Origin: CAWGLW01 sp963823525
GTDB lineage: Bacteria > Pseudomonadota > Gammaproteobacteria > Steroidobacterales > Steroidobacteraceae
Direction of reading: 5' to 3'
Assembly (NCBI GenBank): GCA_963823525.1
Contig: CAWGLW010000006.1
Location: 1,116,001 to 1,180,000 of the forward strand
Length of the DNA stretch: 64,000 nucleotides
Below are positions 34,053 through 43,183 of the stretch, piece after piece (position 1 is the first letter of the stretch; the number at the start of each line of letters is the position of its first letter). Made by a program: the position numbers and the translations under genes. The notes under the pieces were generated by a model. That model was not told the origin of the DNA. It did not search any database and worked only from the letters and a program-made list of their open reading frames with translations.

Positions 34053-34240
34053 TCCACCACCTGCTGCGAATTCGTGCTCCGGTAGGGAGAGCCGGGTCGA
34101 GTCTACCAGAACAACAACTGACAACCGGGCGAGCCGGGGCCCGGCCGCTTCACCAACAGTTGCACATGCGCTTCAATGATCTGGGTCAATATTTCGATTG
34201 ACACTCGATCGGCGGCCCCACTCTCTAAGAAGATCCACGG

Positions 34241-34834
34241 TCAATGGCGCAGTGACCACATATCTGACAACGGCTGCCTTCCCGAGAATTGATTGACTAA
34301 AGCGGTACCGGCATGTCCCACCAGATACGCCCATACCAAATTGGAGAACACTTCATGAAGTTCCCTGGCCGCATTTCCCCACCATTTCGCGGAGTCGCCG
34401 AACTGGATCGCTGCAAACCAAAGCAAACCGGTGCTGGCCATTACAGCGATCAAAAAAATGCCCAGACCATGAACGGCGCTGGCCAATGGCGCGCGTCGAG
34501 CATGTTTCGGCAGCTTCAATTTTGACAATGCCTGAACGTATTCTTTCGTATCGGCAAAAACAGCTTTTCGCCCCTGGTCAGAGAACCATGGAAATAGCAG
34601 GCTGGGGCTTGTGCCCTGAGCCCGATAAAATGTGTAGGCCCAGAATCCGAATATCAGCGCGAAGGTCGCGATGCCCGTGTATTCGTGGATCTCGAAGAAT
34701 ATATCCTCGATCTTGTCCTTCCCGGGAGCGGCCATAAGCTGACTGGTCGCAAGCTGCGCGATAACCAGCAAAGCAATACCCATGTGGAAGAAACGGGTCA
34801 ATCGATTGTGTGGACGAGCGCTTGATGGCGTCAT
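34241..34834 (-). CDS. Cytochrome b561 family membrane protein
   Basis: A 197-residue four-helix membrane protein. Histidines suited to bind haem b lie in RFFHMGIA (His17), FEIHEYTG (about 50), AVHGLGIF (about 121), ELHEVFS and VGHAGTA. This spacing is that of bacterial cytochrome b561 and Ni/Fe-hydrogenase b-type subunits, which pass electrons between quinones and periplasmic partners. No hydrogenase or other partner gene is adjacent, so the donor is unknown. It is a single-gene unit. Confidence 0.87.
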   Translation of the reverse strand: MTPSSARPHNRLTRFFHMGIALLVIAQLATSQLMAAPGKDKIEDIFFEIHEYTGIATFALIFGFWAYTFYRAQGTSPSLLFPWFSDQGRKAVFADTKEYVQALSKLKLPKHARRAPLASAVHGLGIFLIAVMASTGLLWFAAIQFGDSAKWWGNAARELHEVFSNLVWAYLVGHAGTALVNQFSGRQPLSDMWSLRH

Positions 34835-35221
34835 TGAGATGGCCTGGGTTTAGTTACTGTGCTGGTCATCAATCCTGCATTGCAGTGCGCGCGCATGCTG
34901 CAACAGAAAGGAAACTTGTCATCAACTTTCCGTTTACAAAATGGCAGGGTCAACTTCAACCTCGCCGAGCTTTCTTGTCACCTGATCACGGTTCCGAGTA
35001 TTGATGCTGCCCCTCAGGCCCCGTGCGTCTTGTCTCGAGGCCTCCCGCTGTTCGATCAATAGAACCCGAAGGACGTTTTCGATTACGGCCTTCGACGCAC
35101 TTTGAGGAAACCTATGCCCGACGCCCGGGAGGACAATGAGCCCGGCGTTCTGCAGCCCGCGGTCCTTTGTCTCGGTATGGGCCAAATACGCGATAGGTAA
35201 ACTGTCCCCGAATTCGACGAA
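34835..35221. other. Intergenic region; possible relic sequence, no firm gene
   Basis: A leftward open frame from a GTG at 35239 to 34934 (101 residues) contains a protein-like piece, GLIVLPGVGHRF, reminiscent of alpha/beta hydrolase tails, but the rest matches no family I know and the start lies inside a hairpin. I do not call it a gene. The motif GGTAAACTGTCCCCGAATTC at 35196-35215 resembles sequences scattered as repeats in gammaproteobacterial genomes. No promoter for the b561 gene could be fixed. Confidence 0.4.
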
Positions 35222-35256
35222 TATGGCAAAGGGCCCCACAAGGAGGCCCTTTGCAT
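35222..35256 (-). terminator. Hairpin downstream of tRNA-Arg, probable terminator
   Basis: Reading leftward from the tRNA, GCAAAGGGCC pairs with GGCCCTTTGC around an 8-12 base loop a few bases after the CCA end. The stem is strong, but the leftward T-run is weak (ATATTCG), so processing or partial termination is possible. On the other strand it is followed by ATTTT. Confidence 0.6.
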
Positions 35257-35258
35257 TT

Positions 35259-35335
35259 TGGCGCGCCCGACAAGATTCGAACTTGTGACCCCTGCCTTCG
35301 GAGGGCAGTACTCTATCCAGCTGAGCTACGGGCGC
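35259..35335 (-). tRNA. tRNA-Arg (anticodon CCG)
   Basis: A full cloverleaf of 77 nt including an encoded CCA. The acceptor stem GCGCCCG pairs with CGGGCGC, discriminator G. The D arm is GCTC..GAGT, the anticodon stem CTGCC/GGCAG encloses loop CTCCGAA with anticodon CCG, and the T arm ACAAG/CTTGT has loop TTCGAAT. It reads CGG arginine codons. Confidence 0.97.
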
Positions 35336-35607
35336 CAGACCGTCGATTACTTGATATCACTATTGTCGCCGATTGCAGACTGCCGATGCACGGCCTCAGG
35401 ACTCCTCTCACCAGCCGGCCCTGTGCGCGATCGCGCGACCGGCCTTTCACGAACCGTCTGGTTCACCGGGTGAGGCTCTTTTTGAACCTAAAATACGGTG
35501 CGGATCATAGCGTTGCGGATGGCTGGCGTCCATTTTTGAGGACGCAAGGCGGCGGCGGCCGGGTTATACTCCGCGCCCAGTTTTCAAGTCCAATCTGGAG
35601 AGGCCTC

Positions 35608-36114
35608 GTGAGCGCTTCGCACGATCGTAAGTTTTTCGACACCTTTATGCTGGTGCTTGGCATCCTGGTTGCCGCTGCCATTGGCCTGATCATTCTTGCG
35701 CGTATTATCGCGGGCAACACGTCGGGCGCCGCCAAGGTCAACGATCCTGTCTATCGCCAGGAGATCGAGCAACGCATCAAGCCGGTGGCCCGGGTGGCGG
35801 TCGCTGGGGAGGACAACTCGGCGTTAGTTGCCGCCGAGCCGGTCGCGGCAGCAATGGTCGACCTCTCTGGCGAAGATACCTACGCGCAGGCCTGCGCGGC
35901 CTGCCACGGTGCCGGCATCGCCGGTGCACCGAAATACGGCGAGCCAGCGGCATGGGCCGAGCGAATTGCAAAGGGACCCGACACGCTGCATAAGCATGCG
36001 CTTGAGGGATTCCAGGGGAACAGCGGCTACATGCCCCCCAAAGGGGGAAGGACGGACCTGTCGGATCAGTCCGTCATCAATGCGGTCGACTACATCGTGA
36101 GCGGCTCAAAGTAG
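35608..36114 (+). CDS. Membrane-anchored c5-type cytochrome
   Basis: A 168-residue monohaem cytochrome c. An uncleaved N-terminal helix (FMLVLGILVAAAIGLIILARII, about 12-33) anchors it to the inner membrane; a linker leads to the C-terminal domain with haem site CAACH (about 96-100), the distal Met in GYMPPKGGRTDLSD and the closing helix VINAVDYIV. The MPPKGG pattern is typical of cytochrome c5. It would carry electrons in the periplasm, perhaps to a terminal oxidase. It starts with GTG at 35608, with GGAGAGG just upstream; upstream in-frame codons belong to the tRNA region. Confidence 0.9.
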   Translation: MSASHDRKFFDTFMLVLGILVAAAIGLIILARIIAGNTSGAAKVNDPVYRQEIEQRIKPVARVAVAGEDNSALVAAEPVAAAMVDLSGEDTYAQACAACHGAGIAGAPKYGEPAAWAERIAKGPDTLHKHALEGFQGNSGYMPPKGGRTDLSDQSVINAVDYIVSGSK

Positions 36115-36132
36115 GCGAGAGGACCCCAGCCC

Positions 36133-36690
36133 GTGAACTATCGACTGATCCTTTCATCTTTACTGCTTGCGACGGCCCTTGCCGCCTGCGCGGGCAGCGC
36201 GCCCCCGGCGCCAAAGTCGGTACTGGCCCAAGGAGCGGATTTTGGGGCATTCAGGACTTTCGGCTGGTACCCCGCGCCAGGGGTCGATGGTGTCGATCAG
36301 CCCCTGCGCCTGCTGGATCAGAACATCCGCGAAGGAATCCGCAATGAGTTGCGGCGCCGCGGCTACGCGGAGGACCAGCAGCAACCCGACCTGCTGTTTG
36401 CTTACGAAACCGCCCGCGCAGACCGGGTGGAAAGCGCGCCCGTGCGTGTCGGCGTCGGCGTCGGTGGCTACAGCGGCGGTTTCGGCGGCTCGGTCAACAT
36501 GAGTACGCCGAGCGTACGCAACTACCAGGAAGGCACACTGGTCATCCATGCGGTCGATGCGAAAAGCAACGCGGAAGTCTGGCAGGGCAGCATCTCCGGG
36601 CAGGTCAAGGGCGGCAGTCTCGAACCTGCTGCGGTCCGAAACGTCGTTGGCCTGGCGATGAAAGAATTCCCGGCCCGCCCGGCCCCGTAG
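36133..36690 (+). CDS. DUF4136 family lipoprotein
   Basis: A 185-residue predicted lipoprotein: signal LILSSLLLATALAACAG with lipobox AAC and the acylated Cys at about 19. The mature part has the DUF4136 layout: FGAFRTFGWYPAP, REGIRNELRRRGY, PDLLFAYET, a Gly-rich stretch around GVGVGGYSGGFGG, then GTLVIHAVDAKSNAEVWQGSISG. Members are outer-membrane or periplasmic proteins of unknown role. It starts with GTG at 36133, AGAGGA lying about 9 bases upstream, 18 bases after the cytochrome, so the two are likely cotranscribed. Confidence 0.85.
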   Translation: MNYRLILSSLLLATALAACAGSAPPAPKSVLAQGADFGAFRTFGWYPAPGVDGVDQPLRLLDQNIREGIRNELRRRGYAEDQQQPDLLFAYETARADRVESAPVRVGVGVGGYSGGFGGSVNMSTPSVRNYQEGTLVIHAVDAKSNAEVWQGSISGQVKGGSLEPAAVRNVVGLAMKEFPARPAP

Positions 36691-36742
36691 TCAGCGTTGC
36701 ATTTCGCCAGGGACTGGCCGGTTTGCCCGGCCCGGTGCCCGA

Positions 36743-38101
36743 TTATTCCTCGGTCTGGCGGAAATCCACGCCCAGCGAGCGTAACTTGCGGTAAAGGTGT
36801 GTCCGCTCCATTCCAACGCGCTTCGCCAGCTGCCCGACCTTGCCATTACACAACTGTAACTGCTGCGTGAGGTAAGCGCGTTCAAAATGCTCGCGCGCTT
36901 CACGCAACGGAAGTGACAGCAGATCCTGCTTCACGAGCGGCTCATTGTCCGGTGCCAGTGACTCAATTTCTTGTTCGATCTCCTCGAGGCGGATCTCTTC
37001 ACTGCCGCCGTGGATCAGCAGTCGATGCACGAGATTCTTCAGTTCGCGCATGTTGCCCGGCCACGGGTAGTTACGCAGCCGGTTCTGCGCCGCGACGCCG
37101 AACCGACGAAACGGCAGGTGTTCTTCATCCACCAGGCGGTCCACATAGTGACGCAGCAACTCAGGGACGTCTTCCGCGTAGTCCCGCAACGGCGGCACTT
37201 TCAAGCCAAGCACGCTCAGGTGCGACAACAGGTCCAGCCGAAACGGTTCGGCGCCCTGCGCCGCAGAGCCCGACTGAGCCGACGAAATGATGCGTGCATT
37301 GACCCGCACCGGCGCGTTTCCTCCAACTCGCGTGTAGCTGCCCGTGTCGAGGGCGGCAAACAACAGTCGCTGCGCGGCGGGAGAAAGGTCAGCCAGTTCA
37401 TTGATGAACAGCACGCCGCCATCGGCCTGGTCCAGAATGCCCTTGCTGAGCTGGCCGCCGGCTTCATCTCCGTAGATCGCCGCTTCGAGGTCCTTCTCCG
37501 GCAGGGCACCGCCGCTGATAGAGACGAACGGTCCGCTTGCGCGTGGACTCAGTGAGTGAATGTAGCGCGCGAAGGCCTCGCGTCCGGTGCCCGGCTCTCC
37601 GGTAATCAGCACGTTCGCCGCGTGTGGCGCGAGTTGCTTGGTCTGCTCACGCAAGTCACGCATCAGGTGACTGCGACCGACAGGCGCGATCAGCGGCGGC
37701 ACCAGCGTTCTTGCGGATTGCCTGCGCCGGCGGCCCTCTTCGAGTGCGCTCTGAACCGTGTGCAGCAACTTCGCCAGCGACAGCGGCTTCTCCACGTAGT
37801 CCACGGCGCCCAGCCGGGTTGCCTCCACCGCCGTTTCCACGGTGCCGTGTCCCGACATCATTACGACCGGGGCCGTCAGCGACTGAGACTGCTGCCATTC
37901 GCGCAACAGGCTGATGCCGTCGGTATCCGGCATCCAGATATCCAGCAGAACCAGGTCCGGCGCCTCCCTGGCGCACGCGCTGCGCGCCTCCGCGCCGCTG
38001 GCGGCTACCTCAACTGCATAGCCTTCCTCGGCAAGGATGTCCTGCAGCAGTTCACGGATGTCCGCTTCGTCATCGACGACCAATATTCGCGCAGTGCTCA
38101 T
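36743..38101 (-). CDS. NtrX-like response regulator with degenerate AAA+ domain
   Basis: A 452-residue regulator. The receiver domain (1-120) has the phosphoacceptor Asp in LVLLDIWMPDTDG, with SGHGTVETA and YVEKPLS as expected. The central AAA+ domain is eroded: Walker A reads GEPGTGREAF (Lys replaced by Arg), the Walker B segment reads GGVLFINELADL (Asp replaced by Asn), and the GAFTGA loop that contacts sigma-54 is missing, replaced by GDEAGGQLSKG. The C-terminal Fis-type helix-turn-helix is intact (NGKVGQLAKRVGMERTHLYRKLRSLGVD). Loss of GAFTGA is known for other NtrX proteins, which act without sigma-54; the Walker changes go further. Its start overlaps the end of the kinase gene by 4 bases. 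Confidence 0.88.
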   Translation of the reverse strand: MSTARILVVDDEADIRELLQDILAEEGYAVEVAASGAEARSACAREAPDLVLLDIWMPDTDGISLLREWQQSQSLTAPVVMMSGHGTVETAVEATRLGAVDYVEKPLSLAKLLHTVQSALEEGRRRRQSARTLVPPLIAPVGRSHLMRDLREQTKQLAPHAANVLITGEPGTGREAFARYIHSLSPRASGPFVSISGGALPEKDLEAAIYGDEAGGQLSKGILDQADGGVLFINELADLSPAAQRLLFAALDTGSYTRVGGNAPVRVNARIISSAQSGSAAQGAEPFRLDLLSHLSVLGLKVPPLRDYAEDVPELLRHYVDRLVDEEHLPFRRFGVAAQNRLRNYPWPGNMRELKNLVHRLLIHGGSEEIRLEEIEQEIESLAPDNEPLVKQDLLSLPLREAREHFERAYLTQQLQLCNGKVGQLAKRVGMERTHLYRKLRSLGVDFRQTEE

Positions 38102-40320
38102 GCACGCTCTCTCCTGGGCTCTGGCGAGTGCGACCCGGTCGACACCGCCTCACCACTTGATGTATCGGCCAAGGGCAGATCAATTCTCACGAAGGCGCCC
38201 CCCGAGAGGCTGTTACCCGCTTCGACCTGTCCGCCGTGCTCCTCGACGATCTTTCGCACAATCGCAAGCCCGAGCCCGGTGCCTTTGGTCTTGCTCGTGA
38301 CATACGGGTCAAAGGCCTGGCCGATCAGTTCACGCTGAAAACCCGGGCCGTTGTCTTCTACTGTAACCCTTACGGCGTCGTCGCTGTCCGTCATGATCCG
38401 CTGCGTCGACACGCGAATCTTGCCACCAGGCTCCGCGTCAATCGCCTCGACGGCGTTGGTCAGCAGATTGTGCAGCAGTTGTCGCAGGCGGCCCGGATCG
38501 GCGACGAGACGACCGACGGTCGGGTCGAGATCGACGAGCAGGCGAACGCGCCGGCCTGCGTCCAGCGAACGGTAAAGATCGGTCACTTCGCGCACCAGCT
38601 TGTTCAGGTCGATGCGGCTCATCTCGAAACGCGGCGCACGCGCATACTCGCTGAACGCGTTGACCATCTCTTTCATCGCCTCGACCTGCTGAACGATGGT
38701 CTCGGTGCTGCGATCCAGCATGCGCGCGTCGCTCTCGCTCAGCGAAGCCCTCAGCTTGTGGCGCAGGCGTTCGGCCGACAGCCGTATCGGCGTGAGCGGA
38801 TTCTTGATCTCATGCGCCAGGCGCCGAGCGACTTCGCCCCACGCCGCTTCTCGCTGCGCTCGCAACATCACTGTAACGTCTTCGAACACCAGGACAAAGC
38901 CACCGGGCATCTCATTCTCGCGTGGCAACGGCGTGCAGGCACACATCAGCAGTCTCTGTCCGGTCGGGGACTGCAGCGAAAACTGTTCGCGCCACTCTTC
39001 GTCGCCGCGGCGCAAGCGCTCGAGACACGCATCTGAGAACTGGCGCAGCAGGCTTTCATTCTCGCCAAGCTCCTCGAGGTGCCGGCCCACGCCCTCCTCG
39101 AGTTCCTCGCCGAGAATCATGTTGGCGGCCCGATTGGCGGTGCGCACGGTCATATCGGACTGCAGAGATACGACACCGGTCGAGAGACGGGCGAGGATGA
39201 TCGCCAGGTTGGCACGTTCCGACTCGGCCGCCAGTTGTGCGCGCTGCTGATCTTCGCGTGCGCGACGCAGGCGTTTCGTCATGTCATTGAAGGAGTGAAC
39301 CAGGAAGCCCATCTCGTCATGCGACGTCAGCGGCAGACGCGTATCGAGGTCACCCTTGGCGACGGCCCTGGTGCCCTTCACGAGGTCCTGAATCGGTTGC
39401 ACGAGTCGTTGCGCGGTGAAAATCGCGCCGTACCAGGCGGCCAGCAACGACAGCAGCAGCACGACGGTCAGCGTCATAATGAGGCTGGCCTTCAGGGGCT
39501 TGCGCAAGTATTCTTTCTCGCCAAACGTCTGGTAGGCGGCCTGCACCGTGTCGGCCAGCGCACCGACCCGCTCGGCAACCGGGTAAATGGCCTGCAGAAC
39601 CAGGCCCTCGCGCCCGGGTATCGATGAACCCAGTGGCACTGCCGTTCGCACTCGGTAGCCCCCATCAACCTGCGGTTCGAGACTGACAAAAGGTCGTCCC
39701 TGGCGCAGTTGCAGCAGCACCTCTCCAGGGATCTCGTCGGGAACGATATCCGGCGCCAGTCCTTTGCTGACCATCGCGACCGCGCCGGAAGATGAGGCCA
39801 CCGTGATCTCAAGGGCATCGACCTGGCGCCGGAGGGACTCGAGCGTGCCTGGCAGAGCGCCTCCGCCAGCGATCAGCTCCGATGCGACCAGCTGCGTGTC
39901 GGCCAGGTGCTCGCGCATCCTGACCTCGAGTGCGGACCGGCTGAGCACCAGCGCATCGTCGAGGCTCTGTCGAATCTCGACGTTGAACCAGCTGTCGATG
40001 CCGCGATTCAGAAACTGAACCGCAAAGAAGTAGACCAGAAGGATGGGCAGGGTCGCGAGGACTCCGAATGTCCAGACCATCCTGGCTTTGAGGCGCGAAC
40101 CAATGACATGCTGGCGCCAGTCGCGAACCAGCTGTGCGAGTTTGGTAAACAGCAGACCCACCAGCACCGCGAGCCCGACGAGGTTGACCATCAGGATCCA
40201 TGGGTGCAGACGACCGAACTCGTCCGAGTTCTGCGCGGTCTGGGCCATGAACAGTACGGCGGCCAGCCAGAGCAGACCCCCGATGCCTATCAGAGTGGCT
40301 GAAAGAACGCTTTTTTTCAT
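38098..40320 (-). CDS. NtrY-like sensor histidine kinase
   Basis: A 740-residue membrane kinase. Helices near 5-25, 40-60 and 80-105 precede a periplasmic sensor region of about 170 residues, then another helix near 285. A HAMP domain (QRLVQPIQDLVKGTRAVAKGDL..), a PAS domain, the dimerisation helix with the phosphoacceptor His in RRLAHEIKNPLTPI, and a HATPase domain (NLLTNAVEAI; VEDNGPGFQ; GTGLGLAIV) follow. This is the NtrY layout, linked to nitrogen, redox or envelope control. The start at 40320 overlaps the DUF4390 stop (ATGA). It phosphorylates presumably the next gene product, the NtrX-like regulator. Confidence 0.92.
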   Translation of the reverse strand: MKKSVLSATLIGIGGLLWLAAVLFMAQTAQNSDEFGRLHPWILMVNLVGLAVLVGLLFTKLAQLVRDWRQHVIGSRLKARMVWTFGVLATLPILLVYFFAVQFLNRGIDSWFNVEIRQSLDDALVLSRSALEVRMREHLADTQLVASELIAGGGALPGTLESLRRQVDALEITVASSSGAVAMVSKGLAPDIVPDEIPGEVLLQLRQGRPFVSLEPQVDGGYRVRTAVPLGSSIPGREGLVLQAIYPVAERVGALADTVQAAYQTFGEKEYLRKPLKASLIMTLTVVLLLSLLAAWYGAIFTAQRLVQPIQDLVKGTRAVAKGDLDTRLPLTSHDEMGFLVHSFNDMTKRLRRAREDQQRAQLAAESERANLAIILARLSTGVVSLQSDMTVRTANRAANMILGEELEEGVGRHLEELGENESLLRQFSDACLERLRRGDEEWREQFSLQSPTGQRLLMCACTPLPRENEMPGGFVLVFEDVTVMLRAQREAAWGEVARRLAHEIKNPLTPIRLSAERLRHKLRASLSESDARMLDRSTETIVQQVEAMKEMVNAFSEYARAPRFEMSRIDLNKLVREVTDLYRSLDAGRRVRLLVDLDPTVGRLVADPGRLRQLLHNLLTNAVEAIDAEPGGKIRVSTQRIMTDSDDAVRVTVEDNGPGFQRELIGQAFDPYVTSKTKGTGLGLAIVRKIVEEHGGQVEAGNSLSGGAFVRIDLPLADTSSGEAVSTGSHSPEPRRERA

Positions 40321-40916
40321 GGCTGGAGGGACCATCGATACCACTCGCTCTCGGCGCTCCAGTCATCGATCCAGAACAGCATCCACTGCAGTGCATCGGG
40401 CACGGTGGACATGTCGAGGACAGCCCGCATGCGAATTTCGTAGAGCTTTCTCTTTTCGAGCAATGCGGCATCGAGCACCGGCAAGTCCTGCACCTGGCTC
40501 AACTGCGCGATGGCCAGATCCAGCGAGCCGAAATCCTGTTGCTCCCCCGTGTTGAGGTTGCGCACAAGATAACGCTGACTCAGGGCATGATAGTTGAGTT
40601 CAAAGCTCTGCTTGAGCGAGGCAACGCCGTCATCAAGCATGTAGCGGCGGACGCGGGAGACATCGACCTCGTAGTCGAGTCGCATACGGAGCCCGTCGTC
40701 GATCGCCCGGCGGGCCTTGGAGGGCAGTTGCAGGTCGATAAGGGCATCCAGGCGATAGACATCCCCTTCGAGCGTAAAACCGGCCTCGATCACGCTCAGT
40801 CTTGACGCGGCCCCGGCCGGCGCTGCTGCGAGGAGGCAAAGCAGCGCGCCGGCGATGAGCCGAAGCAGGTAGGGCAGCCGATGGCGGTAAGGACTGGAAC
40901 GCTCTCTCATTTCCAA
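40317..40916 (-). CDS. DUF4390 family exported protein
   Basis: A 199-residue protein with an N-terminal hydrophobic signal (about 15-36, ending AGAAS). The mature part (VIEAGFTLEGDVYRLDALIDLQLP..ALQWMLFWIDDWSAESEWYRWSL) follows the DUF4390 family, which is almost always encoded between rsmB and ntrY, as here. The fixed position suggests a link with NtrY sensing in the periplasm, but no function is proven. It starts 3 bases after rsmB and overlaps ntrY by 4. Confidence 0.87.
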   Translation of the reverse strand: MEMRERSSPYRHRLPYLLRLIAGALLCLLAAAPAGAASRLSVIEAGFTLEGDVYRLDALIDLQLPSKARRAIDDGLRMRLDYEVDVSRVRRYMLDDGVASLKQSFELNYHALSQRYLVRNLNTGEQQDFGSLDLAIAQLSQVQDLPVLDAALLEKRKLYEIRMRAVLDMSTVPDALQWMLFWIDDWSAESEWYRWSLQP

Positions 40917-40919
40917 CGC

Positions 40920-42248
40920 TCAGGCGCGCCTGGTCAGGCAAGCATAATAGAAGCCGTCCATCCCGGCCTGTCCCGTAAGCACCTGATAGCCGGGTCCGGG
41001 CCTCTCCTGCAGCGGAAACGCACTGTGCAGCTGCGTTACGGTTGAGTCGGTCGCCGTCTGCGTCTCGGCCAGAAAATCCCCGATGACCGACTGGTTCTCG
41101 GCCTTCAACACCGAACAACTCGTATAGAGCAGCTTGCCGCCGGGCCGGAGTAAATCCCAGCTTGCCCGCAGCATTCGTGCCTGCCGCGAGGCGAGTGTCC
41201 GGACATCCCGCGGGCGGCGTAACACCTTGATGTCGGGGTGGCGACGGATCACTCCGGTCGCCGAGCAAGGCACATCGAGAAGAATCGAGTCGAAAGGCCG
41301 GCCATCCCACCAGGCGGAAGGGTCTGCGGCATCGCCTGTCAGCGTCCTTGCGGAAAGTCCCAGTCGTTGCAGGTTCTGATCTACCTTTTCCAGCCTGGCC
41401 GCAGAAACATCGAGCGCGGTCAGCTCGGCACGACCACCGGTTTGCTCGAGCAAGTGACAGGTCTTGCCCCCTGGAGCGGCGCAGGCATCCAGGATGCGCT
41501 GGCCCGGCCGCGCCTCGACCAGCGCCGCGGCGAGCTGCGCCGCGACGTCCTGAACCGAAAACAGGCCCTCGCCGAAGCCTGGCAGGTGCCGCACGTCGGC
41601 CGGCGGGTCGACCAGCACTGCGTCCGGTGCGAACTCGTGCCGGCGCGCCTTGAACCCTGCACCGGCGAGGCCGGCAATGCAGGCATCCGGGTCGCAGCGC
41701 TGGCGATTGACTCGCAACCACATCGGTGGATGTTGATTATTCGCCTCGAGAACTGACTCGAACTCCTCGGGCCAGTCACGACGCAGCGCGCTGACCAGCC
41801 AGTCGGGATGCGAGGTACGCGTTGCCAGGTCCGTGTCCACCGCGATAAGCAGCGCATCGCGCTCGCGCTGGAACCGGCGCAGGATCGCATTGACGAAACC
41901 CGCCGCCTTGTCCAACCCGAGCAGGCGGGTAGCATTGACGGTCTCGGCGACCGCGGCGTGCGGGGCTACATCTTCGATAAGTAACTGCAGCAGGCCCAGC
42001 TCGATCAGGGCCGCCAGGACAGGCTCGAGCTTTTCAACAGGGCGGTTAACGAGTCTCGCCATGATCGCCCGCAGCCGAAAGTGCCAGCGCAGCGTGCCAT
42101 AACAAAGCGAGCGCTTGAGGCCGCGAGCCGAACCCTGCTCGGTATCGGCAGCAAGCAACGTATCCAGAGAACGACCCTGGGCAACCACCGATGCAACGAT
42201 GCGGGCCGCATCGGCACGAATCTCCGCCGGCTGGGCTGCGCCGGGCAT
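40920..42248 (-). CDS. rsmB: 16S rRNA (cytosine-967-C5)-methyltransferase
   Basis: A 442-residue RNA methyltransferase. The N-terminal NusB-like domain (about 1-140) is followed by the SAM-dependent domain: DACAAPGGKTCHLLE (motif I), LDVPCSATGVIRRHPDIK (motif IV, with Cys) and TSCSVLKAENQ with the nucleophilic Cys (motif VI). It methylates C967 of 16S rRNA. The ATG at 42248 shares one base with the fmt stop (TGATG). It is part of the def-fmt-rsmB-DUF4390-ntrY-ntrX leftward operon. Confidence 0.95.
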   Translation of the reverse strand: MPGAAQPAEIRADAARIVASVVAQGRSLDTLLAADTEQGSARGLKRSLCYGTLRWHFRLRAIMARLVNRPVEKLEPVLAALIELGLLQLLIEDVAPHAAVAETVNATRLLGLDKAAGFVNAILRRFQRERDALLIAVDTDLATRTSHPDWLVSALRRDWPEEFESVLEANNQHPPMWLRVNRQRCDPDACIAGLAGAGFKARRHEFAPDAVLVDPPADVRHLPGFGEGLFSVQDVAAQLAAALVEARPGQRILDACAAPGGKTCHLLEQTGGRAELTALDVSAARLEKVDQNLQRLGLSARTLTGDAADPSAWWDGRPFDSILLDVPCSATGVIRRHPDIKVLRRPRDVRTLASRQARMLRASWDLLRPGGKLLYTSCSVLKAENQSVIGDFLAETQTATDSTVTQLHSAFPLQERPGPGYQVLTGQAGMDGFYYACLTRRA

Positions 42249-43177
42249 CAGCCGAGCCTGTCGCCGGCCAGCGAGTGCGAATTGAGCAGTTCGGCGGCCC
42301 CGATGACGCGCCCGCCGGGCATCTGCAGTTGCTTCAGGAGCAACGCACCCTTGCCGGTTGCAACCACGATGCGCCCGGCGCCCGCCTCGATCACGGTTCC
42401 GGGTTCCGCGTCCCCGCCATTCGCCGTCGTCGGTGCGGCTTGCCAGATTCGGAGCTGACGGCCCTGCCAGCGGGTTTCGGCAACAGGCCAGGGATTGAAA
42501 GCCCGGACCTGCCTGTTGATTTCGGTTGCCGCATCGCTCCAGTTGATCATTGCCTCTGACTTGCGAATCTTCGCCGCGTAGGTGACCCCTTCCCCGGCTT
42601 GCGGTTGCGGACGGATCCGGCCCGCGGTCCACTCAGAAATTGCGGTCACCACAGTCTGCGCCCCGAGTTCAGCCAGCCGATCGTGGAGATCGCCGGCCGT
42701 CTCATGCTCATGAATCGCCAGCGGGCGAGTCATCAGTGTCGGGCCAGTGTCGAGCCCCGCATCCATTTGCATGATCGTGATTCCCGTCTGCCGGTCACCC
42801 GCAAGGATAGCGCGCTGGATCGGGGCCGCCCCGCGCCAGCGTGGCAGCAACGATGCGTGAATATTCAAACAGCCCAGACGTGGTGTATCGAGCACTGCCC
42901 GGGGCAGAATCAGGCCGTAGGCGACGACAACCATCAGGTCGGGCGAAAAGCCCTCCAGGCGCTCTATCACCGCCGCGTCCTTGAAGGTCTCGGGCTGCTC
43001 GACCACCAGCCCCAGTTCAGACGCCCGTTGTTTCACCGCGCTGTATTTGAGTTTCCGGCCACGCCCCGCGGGCCGGTCGGGCTGAGTATAGACGGCAACG
43101 GTCGTAAAGCCCGCGGCGACCAGTGAGTCCAGGGCAGGGACAGAGAACTCAGGAGTGCCGGCAAAAACGATCCGCAC
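42248..43177 (-). CDS. fmt: Methionyl-tRNA formyltransferase
   Basis: A 309-residue enzyme that formylates initiator Met-tRNA using 10-formyl-tetrahydrofolate. The start MRIVFAGTPEFSVPAL, the tRNA loop LKYSAVKQRA, and the active-site block NIHASLLPRWRGAAPIQRAI with Asn, His and the later Asp (QMDAGLDTGP) are all present. The C-terminal OB-like domain begins near 205. It starts 6 bases after def and overlaps rsmB by one base. Confidence 0.97.
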   Translation of the reverse strand: MRIVFAGTPEFSVPALDSLVAAGFTTVAVYTQPDRPAGRGRKLKYSAVKQRASELGLVVEQPETFKDAAVIERLEGFSPDLMVVVAYGLILPRAVLDTPRLGCLNIHASLLPRWRGAAPIQRAILAGDRQTGITIMQMDAGLDTGPTLMTRPLAIHEHETAGDLHDRLAELGAQTVVTAISEWTAGRIRPQPQAGEGVTYAAKIRKSEAMINWSDAATEINRQVRAFNPWPVAETRWQGRQLRIWQAAPTTANGGDAEPGTVIEAGAGRIVVATGKGALLLKQLQMPGGRVIGAAELLNSHSLAGDRLG

Positions 43178-43183
43178 AGGGCC

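Noticed and set aside
34934..35239. Leftward 101-residue open frame near tRNA-Arg
   Set aside because: Starts with GTG inside the post-tRNA hairpin, has no Shine-Dalgarno and only a short hydrolase-like phrase; not enough to call a gene.
35222..35256. Hairpin with ATTTT as a rightward terminator
   Set aside because: No rightward gene ends just upstream; its position directly after the tRNA CCA end on the minus strand makes it a tRNA transcript feature.
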